Both the position numbers and the translations under genes were made by a program. Below, one piece after another: positions 16,770 through 23,111 of a stretch of 25,846 nt of DNA. The notes under the pieces were generated by a model. That model had not been told where the DNA came from. It worked only from the letters and a program-made list of their open reading frames with translations, and made no database searches. Position 1 is the stretch's first letter. Every line of letters begins with the position of its first letter. This DNA comes from a virus: the IMG/VR virus record IMGVR_UViG_3300037485_001265, positions 1-25,846 of that record; one strand, 5' to 3'.

Positions 16770-17165
16770 ATGCCGTACGCGCCAACCGCCGACCAGACCC
16801 CCACCATCGACGTGGTTGGCGGGCGGACACACTACCGCTGGACCGTGAACGAAACCCTCGCCAGCCAGACGACCGAGTTCGTGATCGCGGGTGCGCCGCT
16901 GGTCGGGACGATGACGCTCTACGAGGCGAAGCTGACCGCCGGGACGGGCACGCTCATCAACCCGCGGATCGGGCGTACCGCCGGGTTCGCGCTCACGGAC
17001 GTCGGCGCGCGCACCAACGCGACCACCGCGGCCCGGATCGATGACGCGGCGAGCGTCCGCTACACCAGCACGACCGGCAAGCTCTACTGCCGCAACTACC
17101 CGAACAACGCCGCGGCCGATCACTCGATCTCCACCGAGATCGTGATCGTCGCAGGGCACATCTGA
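16770..17165 (+). CDS. Small tail protein of unknown function
   Basis: A 131-residue beta-rich protein between hub and fibre genes, with a good GGAG Shine-Dalgarno in the upstream gap (16734-16769). That gap also holds a weak promoter-like pair, TTGCGA (16722-16727) and TATGCT (16743-16748), but the spacing is only 15 bp, so I do not list it separately. The sequence (TTEFVIAGAPLVGTMTLYEAKLTAGTGTL and similar) suggests a small beta-sandwich. It may be a tip or fibre accessory protein; no family recognised. Confidence 0.65.
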   Translation: MPYAPTADQTPTIDVVGGRTHYRWTVNETLASQTTEFVIAGAPLVGTMTLYEAKLTAGTGTLINPRIGRTAGFALTDVGARTNATTAARIDDAASVRYTSTTGKLYCRNYPNNAAADHSISTEIVIVAGHI

Positions 17166-18364
17166 TGGCCTGGAACCAAGCCACATCGCCCTCGCTGGCG
17201 TCCATCGGCGCAGAGGCCGCCGGAGCAGCCGCCGCCGCCCAAGCCGCCGCGATCGCCGCCAGCCAGCCCGCAGACGCCGACCTTTCCACCCTTGCCGCGA
17301 ACGGCGCCCCCGGCACAACCGGCCTCGCCCTGCTCGCGACGACCACCCCGGCAGCATCGCGGACCACGCTGGAGCTCGCCCCCCACGTCGCAGCCGCCGC
17401 CCCCACCGCCAACGACGACAGCGGAGACGGCTACTTTGTCGGCAAGGTGTGGATTGACACGTCCGCGAGCCCTGCGGCCGTCTACGTCTGCACCGACGCA
17501 ACACCCACGGCCGCCGTCTGGTGGACCGCTTCTGGAGGAGGATCTACCATGGAGATCGGACACAGCTACGATCGGCTTGACCCCGTCACGGTGGGCTCCG
17601 GCGCCCGATTCTTCGACGAGGACAGCCTGGTGGCCTACACATCGACGGGGGTTGCCACGCCCGGGTGGGTCGTCGAACTGGGCGGGGCGTTCGGCCCGGA
17701 CAAGGCAGGGATCCTCTGCACAAGCGTCGGAGCCTACCTGTCCGGCATCAACGGCGCCGCGTACACTGCCGGCAACATCACGATCGCGATCCTGTTCTAC
17801 CTGGACAGCACCATCGCAGGCGACAAGGCGATCGGCGCGTTCGGCGCGCGTTCGGCGGCGCACGGGGTGGAGATCCTGCTCGGCACGTCGGGCGGAAACA
17901 CGCTGCTGAAGTCGTACCAGAACGGCACGTTCACGACGATCAAGACCTTCGCCGGGGCGCTTGCGACCGGGTTGCACTGCGTCTGTGTCTCCGTCATCGC
18001 GGGTTCGAAGTGGCGGTTCAGCTTCGACGGCGAGGCCGTCGCAGATGTCTCGCTCGGCGCTGCCTACGCCACCCCGACGTCGGCCACGCTTGCCTTTGGA
18101 ACCTCGGCGTCCCCCGACGTTCCGCTCCCGGGCAAGGCCATCGCTATGGGCGTCTGGAACTCGCAGCTTTCAGACGCCAACATTGTCGCGCTGGCAACCC
18201 TGCCCGGGACGCCGACGTATCGCCTCCCGATCACGGCGAGCACCGGCATCCCCGCGATCTGGGTCGAAGCGAACCGGTACGACGAGACGCTCCCGGCGCA
18301 GCTGCGGGCGCGCGGTACCACCCCGCTCGTCGTGCAAACCGGCGTCCGCAAGTGGACGCCGTGA
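17165..18364 (+). CDS. Tail fibre with lectin-like C-terminal domain
   Basis: A 399-residue protein starting on the last base of the upstream stop (TGATG). Residues 1-60 are Ala-rich and helical like a fibre shaft, 70-120 form a small beta domain (SGDGYFVGKVWID...VYVCTDATPTAAVWW), then a GGGS linker. Residues 129-399 resemble a concanavalin/LamG-type jelly roll (NITIAILFYLD..., WRFSFDGEAVADV..., KAIAMGVWNSQLSDANI), as in receptor-binding domains. A strong Shine-Dalgarno sits inside the gene at 17533-17541 in front of an in-frame ATG (17549), suggesting that a 271-residue C-terminal isoform is also made. Function as receptor-binding fibre is inferred from domain layout and position. Confidence 0.65.
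   Translation: MAWNQATSPSLASIGAEAAGAAAAAQAAAIAASQPADADLSTLAANGAPGTTGLALLATTTPAASRTTLELAPHVAAAAPTANDDSGDGYFVGKVWIDTSASPAAVYVCTDATPTAAVWWTASGGGSTMEIGHSYDRLDPVTVGSGARFFDEDSLVAYTSTGVATPGWVVELGGAFGPDKAGILCTSVGAYLSGINGAAYTAGNITIAILFYLDSTIAGDKAIGAFGARSAAHGVEILLGTSGGNTLLKSYQNGTFTTIKTFAGALATGLHCVCVSVIAGSKWRFSFDGEAVADVSLGAAYATPTSATLAFGTSASPDVPLPGKAIAMGVWNSQLSDANIVALATLPGTPTYRLPITASTGIPAIWVEANRYDETLPAQLRARGTTPLVVQTGVRKWTP
17533..17551 (+). promoter_or_regulatory. Internal ribosome site and start within tail fibre
   Basis: The linker codons GGA GGA GGA create a strong Shine-Dalgarno (TGGAGGAGGAT), seven to eight bases before an in-frame ATG at 17549. This is stronger than the Shine-Dalgarno of most genes in the window. 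Initiation here would release only the lectin-like C-terminal half (271 residues). Confidence 0.5.
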
Positions 18365-18444
18365 TCCGCCGTTTCCTCCGCCGCATCGAGGCCCGCTTCT
18401 GGCGCGCGTGGGATCGCCTCACGTGCGCCGACTTCAGGTACTGA
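18361..18444 (+). CDS. Micro-ORF encoding a cationic peptide (27 aa)
   Basis: A GTG-started ORF overlapping the fibre stop by GTGA and ending two bases before the next start. The product is 27 residues, rich in Arg and aromatics (begins MIRRFLRRIEARFWRAW), and would form a strongly amphipathic cationic helix. The position at the start of the lysis-type cassette and the tight coupling suggest it is translated, but it could be a leader that couples the neighbouring genes. It is too short for homology calls. Confidence 0.4.
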   Translation: MIRRFLRRIEARFWRAWDRLTCADFRY

Positions 18445-18445
18445 C

Positions 18446-18868
18446 GTGCCCTCCGAAAACGCCACCGACCTCCCCGCTGTTGAGGCCCGCATGTCCCCTC
18501 TCGATACCGACACCGATACCGAACCGACCTACACCGAGCCCGCGATCCCGCCCGGGGTCTCGGAGGACACTGCGTTCTCGATTCGCACGCAGTCCCGGCA
18601 GCACTTCGAGCGCATGGGCGAGTCGCGGGCCACCCGTCGCGCCCTCGCCATCCGTCTGGAGCGCATCGAAAGCGACCTCGCCGAGAAGCCCGGGAAGATC
18701 GAGGTGCGCGCGCTCATGTCGTTCGTCGGCATGGTGTTCCTGCTCGTCCTGTTTGCCGCGTTCCAGAAGAACGGGATAGACGGCGATCAAGCAGCGCGGA
18801 GCGCCACCGGTGTGATGCACACGATCTCTGGATCCTCCACCGTTACCTCCGCGCCGGAAGCACCATGA
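18446..18868 (+). CDS. Small membrane protein, possible holin or spanin component
   Basis: A 140-residue protein from GTG 18446 (internal ATG 18491 is an alternative start). The first 85 residues are hydrophilic, acidic at first, then Arg-rich and helical (RQHFERMGESRATRRALAIRLERIE). One transmembrane helix lies at about 90-106 (LMSFVGMVFLLVLFAAF), followed by a short Ser/Thr-rich tail. This layout, with a cytoplasmic N-terminus and short outer C-terminus, fits a small lysis-cassette membrane protein. No specific holin family is recognised. It overlaps the next start by ATGA. Confidence 0.6.
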   Translation: MPSENATDLPAVEARMSPLDTDTDTEPTYTEPAIPPGVSEDTAFSIRTQSRQHFERMGESRATRRALAIRLERIESDLAEKPGKIEVRALMSFVGMVFLLVLFAAFQKNGIDGDQAARSATGVMHTISGSSTVTSAPEAP

Positions 18869-19104
18869 CCCCCCTCCGCAAGCTCGTCCTCGCCATCCTC
18901 TCCGCCGTCGTCCTCGCCCTGGGTGCCTACGTCGCGTCCCTGTCCGAGTCCGATCCCCCGCCGTTGGTGCCCGTCTCCGTGCCTGTGCCCGCGCCTGACG
19001 CGCCGGAGGCCACCGGCGACGGTTCCGGGCCCGCCCTTGCGCCCGCTTCGCCGACCGTGACGGCTCCGGTCGATGCCTCCCCCACTCACCCCGAGGTGCT
19101 TTGA
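18865..19104 (+). CDS. Signal-anchored Pro-rich protein
   Basis: A 79-residue protein with a basic start (MTPLRK), a hydrophobic segment at about 7-26 (VLAILSAVVLALGAYVASL), and a Pro/Ala/Asp-rich outer part. The membrane segment has no lipobox Cys, so it is not an obvious outer-membrane spanin lipoprotein. It would span the membrane once with its Pro-rich C-terminus outside. It could be the inner partner of a spanin-like pair or a small holin. Its membership of the lysis cassette is inferred from coupling to its neighbours on both sides. Confidence 0.55.
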   Translation: MTPLRKLVLAILSAVVLALGAYVASLSESDPPPLVPVSVPVPAPDAPEATGDGSGPALAPASPTVTAPVDASPTHPEVL

Positions 19105-19514
19105 TGGACTCCGAACAGCTTGACGCGTGGTTCAGCTACCACGCCCCGACTGCCGACACGGCCCCCGAGTACGCGAAGATCCGCACGGCAGAGGATGCGA
19201 CCCTGTTCGCGTTCGGCCACTGGGAAGCGTGCGTCGACGAGCCGCCCGCCCTCGCGTACCAGGACATCAATCGGGCGTCTCGCGCCTTCGCGGAGGCTGT
19301 ACTTGAGTCGAGGATCGACGGCGCGATCTGTCGGTTCACGCCGTGCGCAGATCAGGTGCGGGCGGTCGATTGCATCCGCCTCGCCCGCAACGCCGCCAAC
19401 GAGGCGATCACGCAGGATGGTGGGGCTCGCGCCCGGCTGTTCGCGATGGCGCGCACGGAGATCCAGAAGGCACGATGGCTCGCAAACAGCGCCATTGCCT
19501 GCGGGGGGAAGTGA
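19104..19514 (+). CDS. Acb2/Tad1-like protein with two tandem hairpin repeats
   Basis: A 136-residue helical protein; ATG 19104 is chosen over TTG 19101 because it makes the TGATG overlap. The first half (W9-FSYHAP...EYAKIR, then an Ala-rich helix and DINRASRAFAEAV) and the second half (FTPCADQV...CIR, then TEIQKARWLANSAIA) each match the pattern I know from Acb2/Tad1 hairpin proteins (FTYHxP..Q..RY..IR, helix, LEEAVMWANAAIA). Residues 15-67 and 80-132 align to each other over 53 positions without a gap, with shared P, A, D, I, R, A, A, A, A, A, I and conservative changes. Acb2-type proteins bind cyclic nucleotides made by CBASS defence. Here the domain would be duplicated. This is a pattern judgement, not a search result. 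Confidence 0.5.
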   Translation: MDSEQLDAWFSYHAPTADTAPEYAKIRTAEDATLFAFGHWEACVDEPPALAYQDINRASRAFAEAVLESRIDGAICRFTPCADQVRAVDCIRLARNAANEAITQDGGARARLFAMARTEIQKARWLANSAIACGGK

Positions 19515-19792
19515 TGCGCGCCAAACACTTCCGCGCCGCCGTCAAAGCCCGCAAGCCCGCCCTCAAGGAGATGGCCGCCCGCTTCCTGGCTGACGGGCTG
19601 TCCGAGGCCGACACGATCCGCGAGATCGTCGAGATTGTCGATCACGGGATCGACTGGGTCGCGCTCGGCTCGGCTGTCGGTCCGGTTGGCGCTGTCGTCG
19701 GGGCGATCCTTGAGTCGGCTGACGGGCCGGTCGCCATTGCGGTGGTGACGCCGATTGTGCGGGCGGTGAACAAGGGGCGGGCGAAGGCGTGA
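19514..19792 (+). CDS. Small hydrophobic protein in lysis-type cassette
   Basis: A 92-residue protein starting on the last base of the previous stop. The N-terminus is very basic (MRAKHFRAAVKARKPALKEM), then an acidic helix, then a Gly/Val-rich hydrophobic region (about 48-82, including ALGSAVGPVGAVVGAILESADGPVAIAVVTPIV) and a basic end. It might insert in membranes and is another holin candidate, though the hydrophobic part is broken by a Glu/Asp pair. No family recognised. It couples to the next gene by GTGA. Confidence 0.55.
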   Translation: MRAKHFRAAVKARKPALKEMAARFLADGLSEADTIREIVEIVDHGIDWVALGSAVGPVGAVVGAILESADGPVAIAVVTPIVRAVNKGRAKA

Positions 19793-20220
19793 ACCTCACG
19801 CTCACCCGCGACGTGCTGGCGCCGGACTGGACGCTCGGCATCCTGCACGTCGACGGCAAGCTGATGGGCTACACCGTCGAGGACTACGACCGGCTGCACA
19901 TGGGCGGCACGAAGATCCCGAAGGTCACCGCGATCCCCGCCGGCCGCTACCGGGTGCGCGCGACCTGGTCCCCGAAGTACCAGCGGCTTGTGCCCGAGGT
20001 GCTCGACGTGCCCGGCTTCCGCGGGATCAGGCTGCACCCCGGCAACGACGCCGACGACTCCGAAGGCTGCATCCTGCCCGGGCTGTCGAGGTCCGTGCGC
20101 GAGGGCAAGGTGTTCCACAGCGCGGACGCGTGCCGGTGGCTGGAGACGCAGATCGCCGCGCACGACACGTGGATCGAGATCGGCTACTCGGTGCCGGCGG
20201 GGTTTGAGGCGGTGCCGTAG
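19789..20220 (+). CDS. L,D-transpeptidase/carboxypeptidase-like protein (DUF5675)
   Basis: A 143-residue protein from a GTG start. The pattern IPAGRYRVRATWSPKYQRLVPEVLDVPGFRGIRLHPGN...DSEGC matches the DUF5675 family as I know it, which I relate to the L,D-transpeptidase/L,D-carboxypeptidase fold. Candidate catalytic residues are H83, S91 and C94. In a phage, such an enzyme would act on peptidoglycan, and its place at the end of the coupled cassette of membrane proteins makes it the best endolysin candidate in the window. No signal peptide is visible, so export would need a holin. It ends inside the convergent gene at 20184-20570 (37-base tail overlap). Confidence 0.7.
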   Translation: MNLTLTRDVLAPDWTLGILHVDGKLMGYTVEDYDRLHMGGTKIPKVTAIPAGRYRVRATWSPKYQRLVPEVLDVPGFRGIRLHPGNDADDSEGCILPGLSRSVREGKVFHSADACRWLETQIAAHDTWIEIGYSVPAGFEAVP

Positions 20221-20570
20221 CCGGTCTGTCGGCCGTCGTGCATCAGCCGCCCCTCGATCGCGTCCCGCCAGGAGCAGTATCCGCGCGGCGGCATAGGGTC
20301 CTCGGCTGCCGCTCGCTCGCCGTAGATGGTGCCTGCGATGATGTGGGGCGATGTCCATAGCCCATACGGGCGATCACGCAGGCCGAAGTAGCGGAGCATG
20401 CCCGACTCCTCTACGAGCACATCTACGAACGGCGGGGCCGGGCTCATCGCCCACGCCTCACCGCGCTCGATCCCAGCATCCCGCGCGACCTTCGCCTCGG
20501 CCGGCGCATGGCTGTGCCACAGGGCCCACAGCCGTTCTATCGCCGTGTCGGTCAGGTAGACGGTATTCAT
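20184..20570 (-). CDS. Uncharacterised 128-residue early protein
   Basis: The last gene of the minus-strand operon. The frame is open further upstream, but ATG 20570 gives a clean start coupled (ATGA) to the micro-ORF before it. It begins MNTVYLTDTAIERLW. The body contains a Trp/Tyr-rich stretch (GMLRYFGLRDRPYGLWTSPHIIAG) and a C-terminal Arg/Tyr segment. No known family is evident. Its end overlaps the convergent DUF5675 gene by 37 bases. Confidence 0.6.
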   Translation of the reverse strand: MNTVYLTDTAIERLWALWHSHAPAEAKVARDAGIERGEAWAMSPAPPFVDVLVEESGMLRYFGLRDRPYGLWTSPHIIAGTIYGERAAAEDPMPPRGYCSWRDAIEGRLMHDGRQTGYGTASNPAGTE

Positions 20571-20635
20571 CGCCGCGCGCTCGTCAGCAGGTCGGCGAGG
20601 ACGGCGGCGTATTCGGCGGAGGTGCGGCGGGTCAT
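20567..20635 (-). CDS. Micro-ORF (22 aa) in early operon
   Basis: A 22-codon ORF that overlaps both neighbours by ATGA: its start lies in the stop of the winged-helix gene and its stop in the start of the next gene. It begins MTRRTSAEYAAVLADLL. The perfect fit of both overlaps suggests translation, either as a real small protein or as a coupling bridge. Another 22-codon ORF occurs at 21545-21613. Confidence 0.4.
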   Translation of the reverse strand: MTRRTSAEYAAVLADLLTSARR

Positions 20636-21039
20636 TTGGCGGCCTGCTGTGAAGGAAGAGAGTAGACAAACCGGCGGGCGGTCACCGCTCGCGACACGAT
20701 CCGGCCCGACCCGCAGAGCACGGCGAGCGCGCTGCTGACGGTGCGGATCGAGCAGCCGAGACGCTGCTGGATCTCCTGACGGCTGCACTCGTGACCGGCC
20801 TCCGCGAGCACGAGCGGCACCCGGTGCGTGATCGGCAGGTCGGGCATGCGGGCGAGCCAGTAGACGCGCGGGCGCAGATCCTCGCTTTCGACCGCACCGG
20901 AGACGACGTGCGTGTTGAGCATCGTTCGGACGTTCGACGCGTCCGTGCCGGCGAGTTTGGCGATCGCGTCGGCGGTGCTGCCCGGGTTCGCGCCGAGGAT
21001 GGTGAGGATGTGGGCGGTGCGGGAGCGGGGCGGGGTCAC
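20632..21039 (-). CDS. Tandem winged-helix DNA-binding protein
   Basis: A 135-residue protein from GTG 21039 (the frame is open upstream, but GTGA with the Gp157 stop sets this start). It shows two winged-helix units: residues about 8-64 (AHILTILGANPGSTADAIAKLAG...VRTMLNTHVV...VYWLA) and 73-127 (VPLVLAEAGHECSRQEIQQRLG...RTVSSALAVLCGSGRIV...FVYSLP). Each has the helix-helix-turn-helix plus wing layout. It probably binds DNA as a regulator or replication accessory factor. The double domain resembles two successive MarR/replication-initiator-type wings. Target unknown. Confidence 0.7.
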   Translation of the reverse strand: MTPPRSRTAHILTILGANPGSTADAIAKLAGTDASNVRTMLNTHVVSGAVESEDLRPRVYWLARMPDLPITHRVPLVLAEAGHECSRQEIQQRLGCSIRTVSSALAVLCGSGRIVSRAVTARRFVYSLPSQQAAK

Positions 21040-21548
21040 TTGGCCGCCCGGAACGTCACGCCGTGCGACTCGACAAGCGCGCAGCCGGGGACGGCCCGGC
21101 CACCCTGTATGGCAGCCTTGATCGCGGCCTTGTCCGGCGAGGTGGTGACGACCACGCGCACGAACTCCGCGGGCAGCTCGGCAGCATCGGGCGGGGTCGC
21201 CACGCTCGTCGAGGTCGTCAGCCACGCGCTGAACGTCGGACGCGAGACCTTGGGCGACTCTCCGAGCAGGGCCATGCCTTCGAGCAGCATGACGGCGCGC
21301 GCCTTGACGTGCTCGGACTGGCGAGCCATCCGCTCGCGGGCCGCTGCGATGGCGTCGGCCTCCGCTTTGAGCAGCGCGTCGTCAGACTCGAATCGCGTAA
21401 GCACGTAGCGGATAGCGCCGATCTTGTCGGCCGCCCCGTCGAGGTACTCAGCCAGACGCGGGGCAAGCACGTCGGGCGCTACGCCCTCGTCCGATTCGAG
21501 GTCGGCGGCGATGTGGAGAGCGAGGCTGTAGAGGTCGATGCTGGTCAT
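21036..21548 (-). CDS. Gp157-family protein (recombination-associated)
   Basis: A 170-residue protein starting at ATG 21548. The N-terminal half is a long coiled coil (residues about 35-100), and the C-terminal part shows the typical LPAEFVRVVVTTSPDKAAIKAAIQGGRAVPGCALVESHGVTF pattern of the Siphovirus Gp157 family. These proteins occur beside SSB and annealing proteins in phage recombination modules; their exact function is not settled. Here it lies between ssb and the winged-helix gene. Its start overlaps the micro-ORF (ATGA). Confidence 0.85.
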   Translation of the reverse strand: MTSIDLYSLALHIAADLESDEGVAPDVLAPRLAEYLDGAADKIGAIRYVLTRFESDDALLKAEADAIAAARERMARQSEHVKARAVMLLEGMALLGESPKVSRPTFSAWLTTSTSVATPPDAAELPAEFVRVVVTTSPDKAAIKAAIQGGRAVPGCALVESHGVTFRAAK

Positions 21549-21613
21549 GCCGACACGGCGATGGTCGCGACGATGCGCGCCGGCATGGTGGGTGGGAGGC
21601 TTGGATTTTGCAT
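21545..21613 (-). CDS. Micro-ORF (22 aa) before the Gp157 gene
   Basis: A 22-codon ORF with its own good Shine-Dalgarno (CGGAGCCAAC before the ATG), whose stop overlaps the Gp157 start (ATGA). It begins MQNPSLPPTMPARI. It probably feeds ribosomes to the Gp157 gene. A peptide function is possible but cannot be supported. Confidence 0.4.
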   Translation of the reverse strand: MQNPSLPPTMPARIVATIAVSA

Positions 21614-21641
21614 GTTGGCTCCGTTGGGGTTCACCGCCGAA

Positions 21642-21668
21642 GGCCCGCCCTGCGAACAGGAGCGGGCC
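21642..21668 (-). terminator. Hairpin between ssb and Gp157 genes
   Basis: A stem of 11 base pairs with one bulged base: GGCCCGC-CCTG and CAGG-A-GCGGGCC read on the plus strand, with a four-base loop (TTCG on the transcribed sense). It begins 17 bases after the ssb stop on the minus strand. No U-tract follows, so an attenuator or RNA-processing site is more likely than a full terminator. Confidence 0.45.
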
Positions 21669-21684
21669 GGGCGGGTTGGGTGGG

Positions 21685-22065
21685 CTAGAACGGGATGTCT
21701 GTATTGGTCTCCGGCTCGCGTGCCGGCCGGTTCTCGCGTCGTGGCGGGCCGTCGTCGCGCTTGGGCTCCAAGTTCTCGAACGAGCGAACGTCCATGCACA
21801 GCGTGGTCCGCTTGTCGCCCTCCTTGCCCGTCCATTCGTCGTTGTAGACGTCGCCGGTGATGGCCGCACGCCCGCCCTTCGCGAGCCATTGCGCGGCGCG
21901 GTCGCCCTGCTCGCCCCACAGGATCGCCTTGACCCAGGTGGTCTTCTTCTTCTCGCCAAAGCCGTGATCGGTGGCGATCGTGAAGCTAGTGATCGTCTTC
22001 CCACTGGGCGTGCTGCGGGTTTCGGGGCTGGATCCGAGACGGCCCACTACGGTTGCGCTAAACAT
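21685..22065 (-). CDS. ssb: Single-stranded DNA-binding protein
   Basis: A 126-residue protein with an OB fold (about 1-100), including FSATVVGRLGSSPETR at the start, FTIATDH, KTTWVKAILWG and CMDVRSFENL, the usual SSB landmarks. It then has a Pro/Arg/Glu-rich linker and an acidic tip DIPF like the standard SSB tail that recruits partner proteins. It coats single strands during phage replication and recombination. The start has an AAGGAG Shine-Dalgarno. It sits in the same operon as ERF and Gp157. Confidence 0.95.
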   Translation of the reverse strand: MFSATVVGRLGSSPETRSTPSGKTITSFTIATDHGFGEKKKTTWVKAILWGEQGDRAAQWLAKGGRAAITGDVYNDEWTGKEGDKRTTLCMDVRSFENLEPKRDDGPPRRENRPAREPETNTDIPF

Positions 22066-22067
22066 GA

Positions 22068-22733
22068 CTACTCCTTGGATGGCTGGTTGGATTGGATGGC
22101 CGCGAGCGCGTTCTGTCCGCCCTCGGTCGCGAGAAAGGCGAGGAACGCATCCCGGTTGGCTTGCGGGAGGCAGGACGGACGCGGGCGGCCCATGTGCTCG
22201 GCAATGGCATCGGCCTCCGACTTCGACACACCCAGCTCTGCGAGACGAGCGAAGTAGCGGGGCATCCCGGCCGTCCAGCTCGGGTCGTGATCGGCCTGCC
22301 GCTCGGCCTTGGCCGCGGGCGACTCACGCTTGGCCTTGGGGGCGGGCTCCGGCACACCCTGGCCGGCGTTGCCGTCGTCGTCCGCCGGGCCGATGCCGAC
22401 GGCCGCCATGAGGCCATAGCGGCGTAGGTACGTCAGCACGGAGCCGATGGACTGCGGGCCCGCATCCTTGCCTGTGGCGGTCGCCGTGCCGCAGTCAAGC
22501 ACCTGGCCGGAGACGTGCCGGAGTTCGGTGGTCACGCTCACGCGGGCCCCCTCGGTCGCGACCCGCTGGACGAAGGCGAGGCCGTGCCCGGAAAGCGGGC
22601 GGCACGCCTCGATCACGCTGGCGAGGTCGGCATACTTGGAGCGGAAAGCGGGGTTGTCGCGGTCTTTGAGGGCGGGGCCCATCTCGGCCTGTGCCTTGGA
22701 GAGTGCCGCGTTGAGATCGGGGGTCGGGTCCAT
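22068..22733 (-). CDS. erf: ERF-family single-strand annealing protein
   Basis: A 221-residue protein (ATG 22733). The N-terminal 120 residues match ERF recombinases: LNAALSKAQAEM, NPAFRSKYADLASVIEACRP, and SVLTYLRRYGLMAAVGIGPADDDGN, where the RRYGL...DDDGN pair is diagnostic. A Lys/Pro-rich linker (125-150) leads to a small C-terminal helical domain (RYFARLAELGVSKSEADAIAEHMG). ERF proteins anneal complementary single strands during homologous recombination and genome circularisation. Clustered with SSB and Gp157 as a recombination module. Confidence 0.9.
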   Translation of the reverse strand: MDPTPDLNAALSKAQAEMGPALKDRDNPAFRSKYADLASVIEACRPLSGHGLAFVQRVATEGARVSVTTELRHVSGQVLDCGTATATGKDAGPQSIGSVLTYLRRYGLMAAVGIGPADDDGNAGQGVPEPAPKAKRESPAAKAERQADHDPSWTAGMPRYFARLAELGVSKSEADAIAEHMGRPRPSCLPQANRDAFLAFLATEGGQNALAAIQSNQPSKE

Positions 22734-22746
22734 GTTGGTCCTTGTG

Positions 22747-22911
22747 TCAGTTGGAAGTGCGGTAGGTCGCAGCAAGCCCCGCCGCACTCGGCGCCGGGCC
22801 CCAGAAGACGGGCTGCAACATGGCGGCCACCGCGAGCAGGACCAGCCCGAGCGCGGTGGTGAGGGCGACGGCCTCGGAGAAGGTGATGGGGTCGGGGTAG
22901 CGGTCGTTCAT
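22747..22911 (-). CDS. Small membrane protein (54 aa)
   Basis: A 54-residue protein with one transmembrane helix (residues about 14-33, LVLLAVAAM core), a short hydrophilic N-terminus and a C-terminus ending ATYRTSN. ATG 22911 overlaps the stop of the upstream gene (ATGA). No family recognised. A membrane protein inside an early operon is a typical place for small host-interaction factors, but there is no direct evidence of function. Confidence 0.55.
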   Translation of the reverse strand: MNDRYPDPITFSEAVALTTALGLVLLAVAAMLQPVFWGPAPSAAGLAATYRTSN

Positions 22912-23111
22912 GGCAGCGCCTCGAACGCGTCGAGCGCGTGCCGTTCGACAATCTCGTGCGCCCGGTCGGCACTTTCGGCCACGCGGCACGCCTCGACATA
23001 AGCGGCGTGCAACGCGGGGTCGTCGGTGGAGTAGGCGGCGCGGGCGGCTCCGAGCGCAGCACGGGCGGCGTCACGGATGGCGATCGCGGCGCGGTATTCG
23101 GTGGGTGTCAT
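22908..23111 (-). CDS. Small helical protein (67 aa)
   Basis: A 67-residue Ala-rich, fully helical protein beginning MTPTEYRAAIAIRDAARAAL and ending DAFEALP. It overlaps both neighbours by ATGA. The composition suggests a helical hairpin or oligomeric bundle. Function unknown. Confidence 0.6.
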   Translation of the reverse strand: MTPTEYRAAIAIRDAARAALGAARAAYSTDDPALHAAYVEACRVAESADRAHEIVERHALDAFEALP

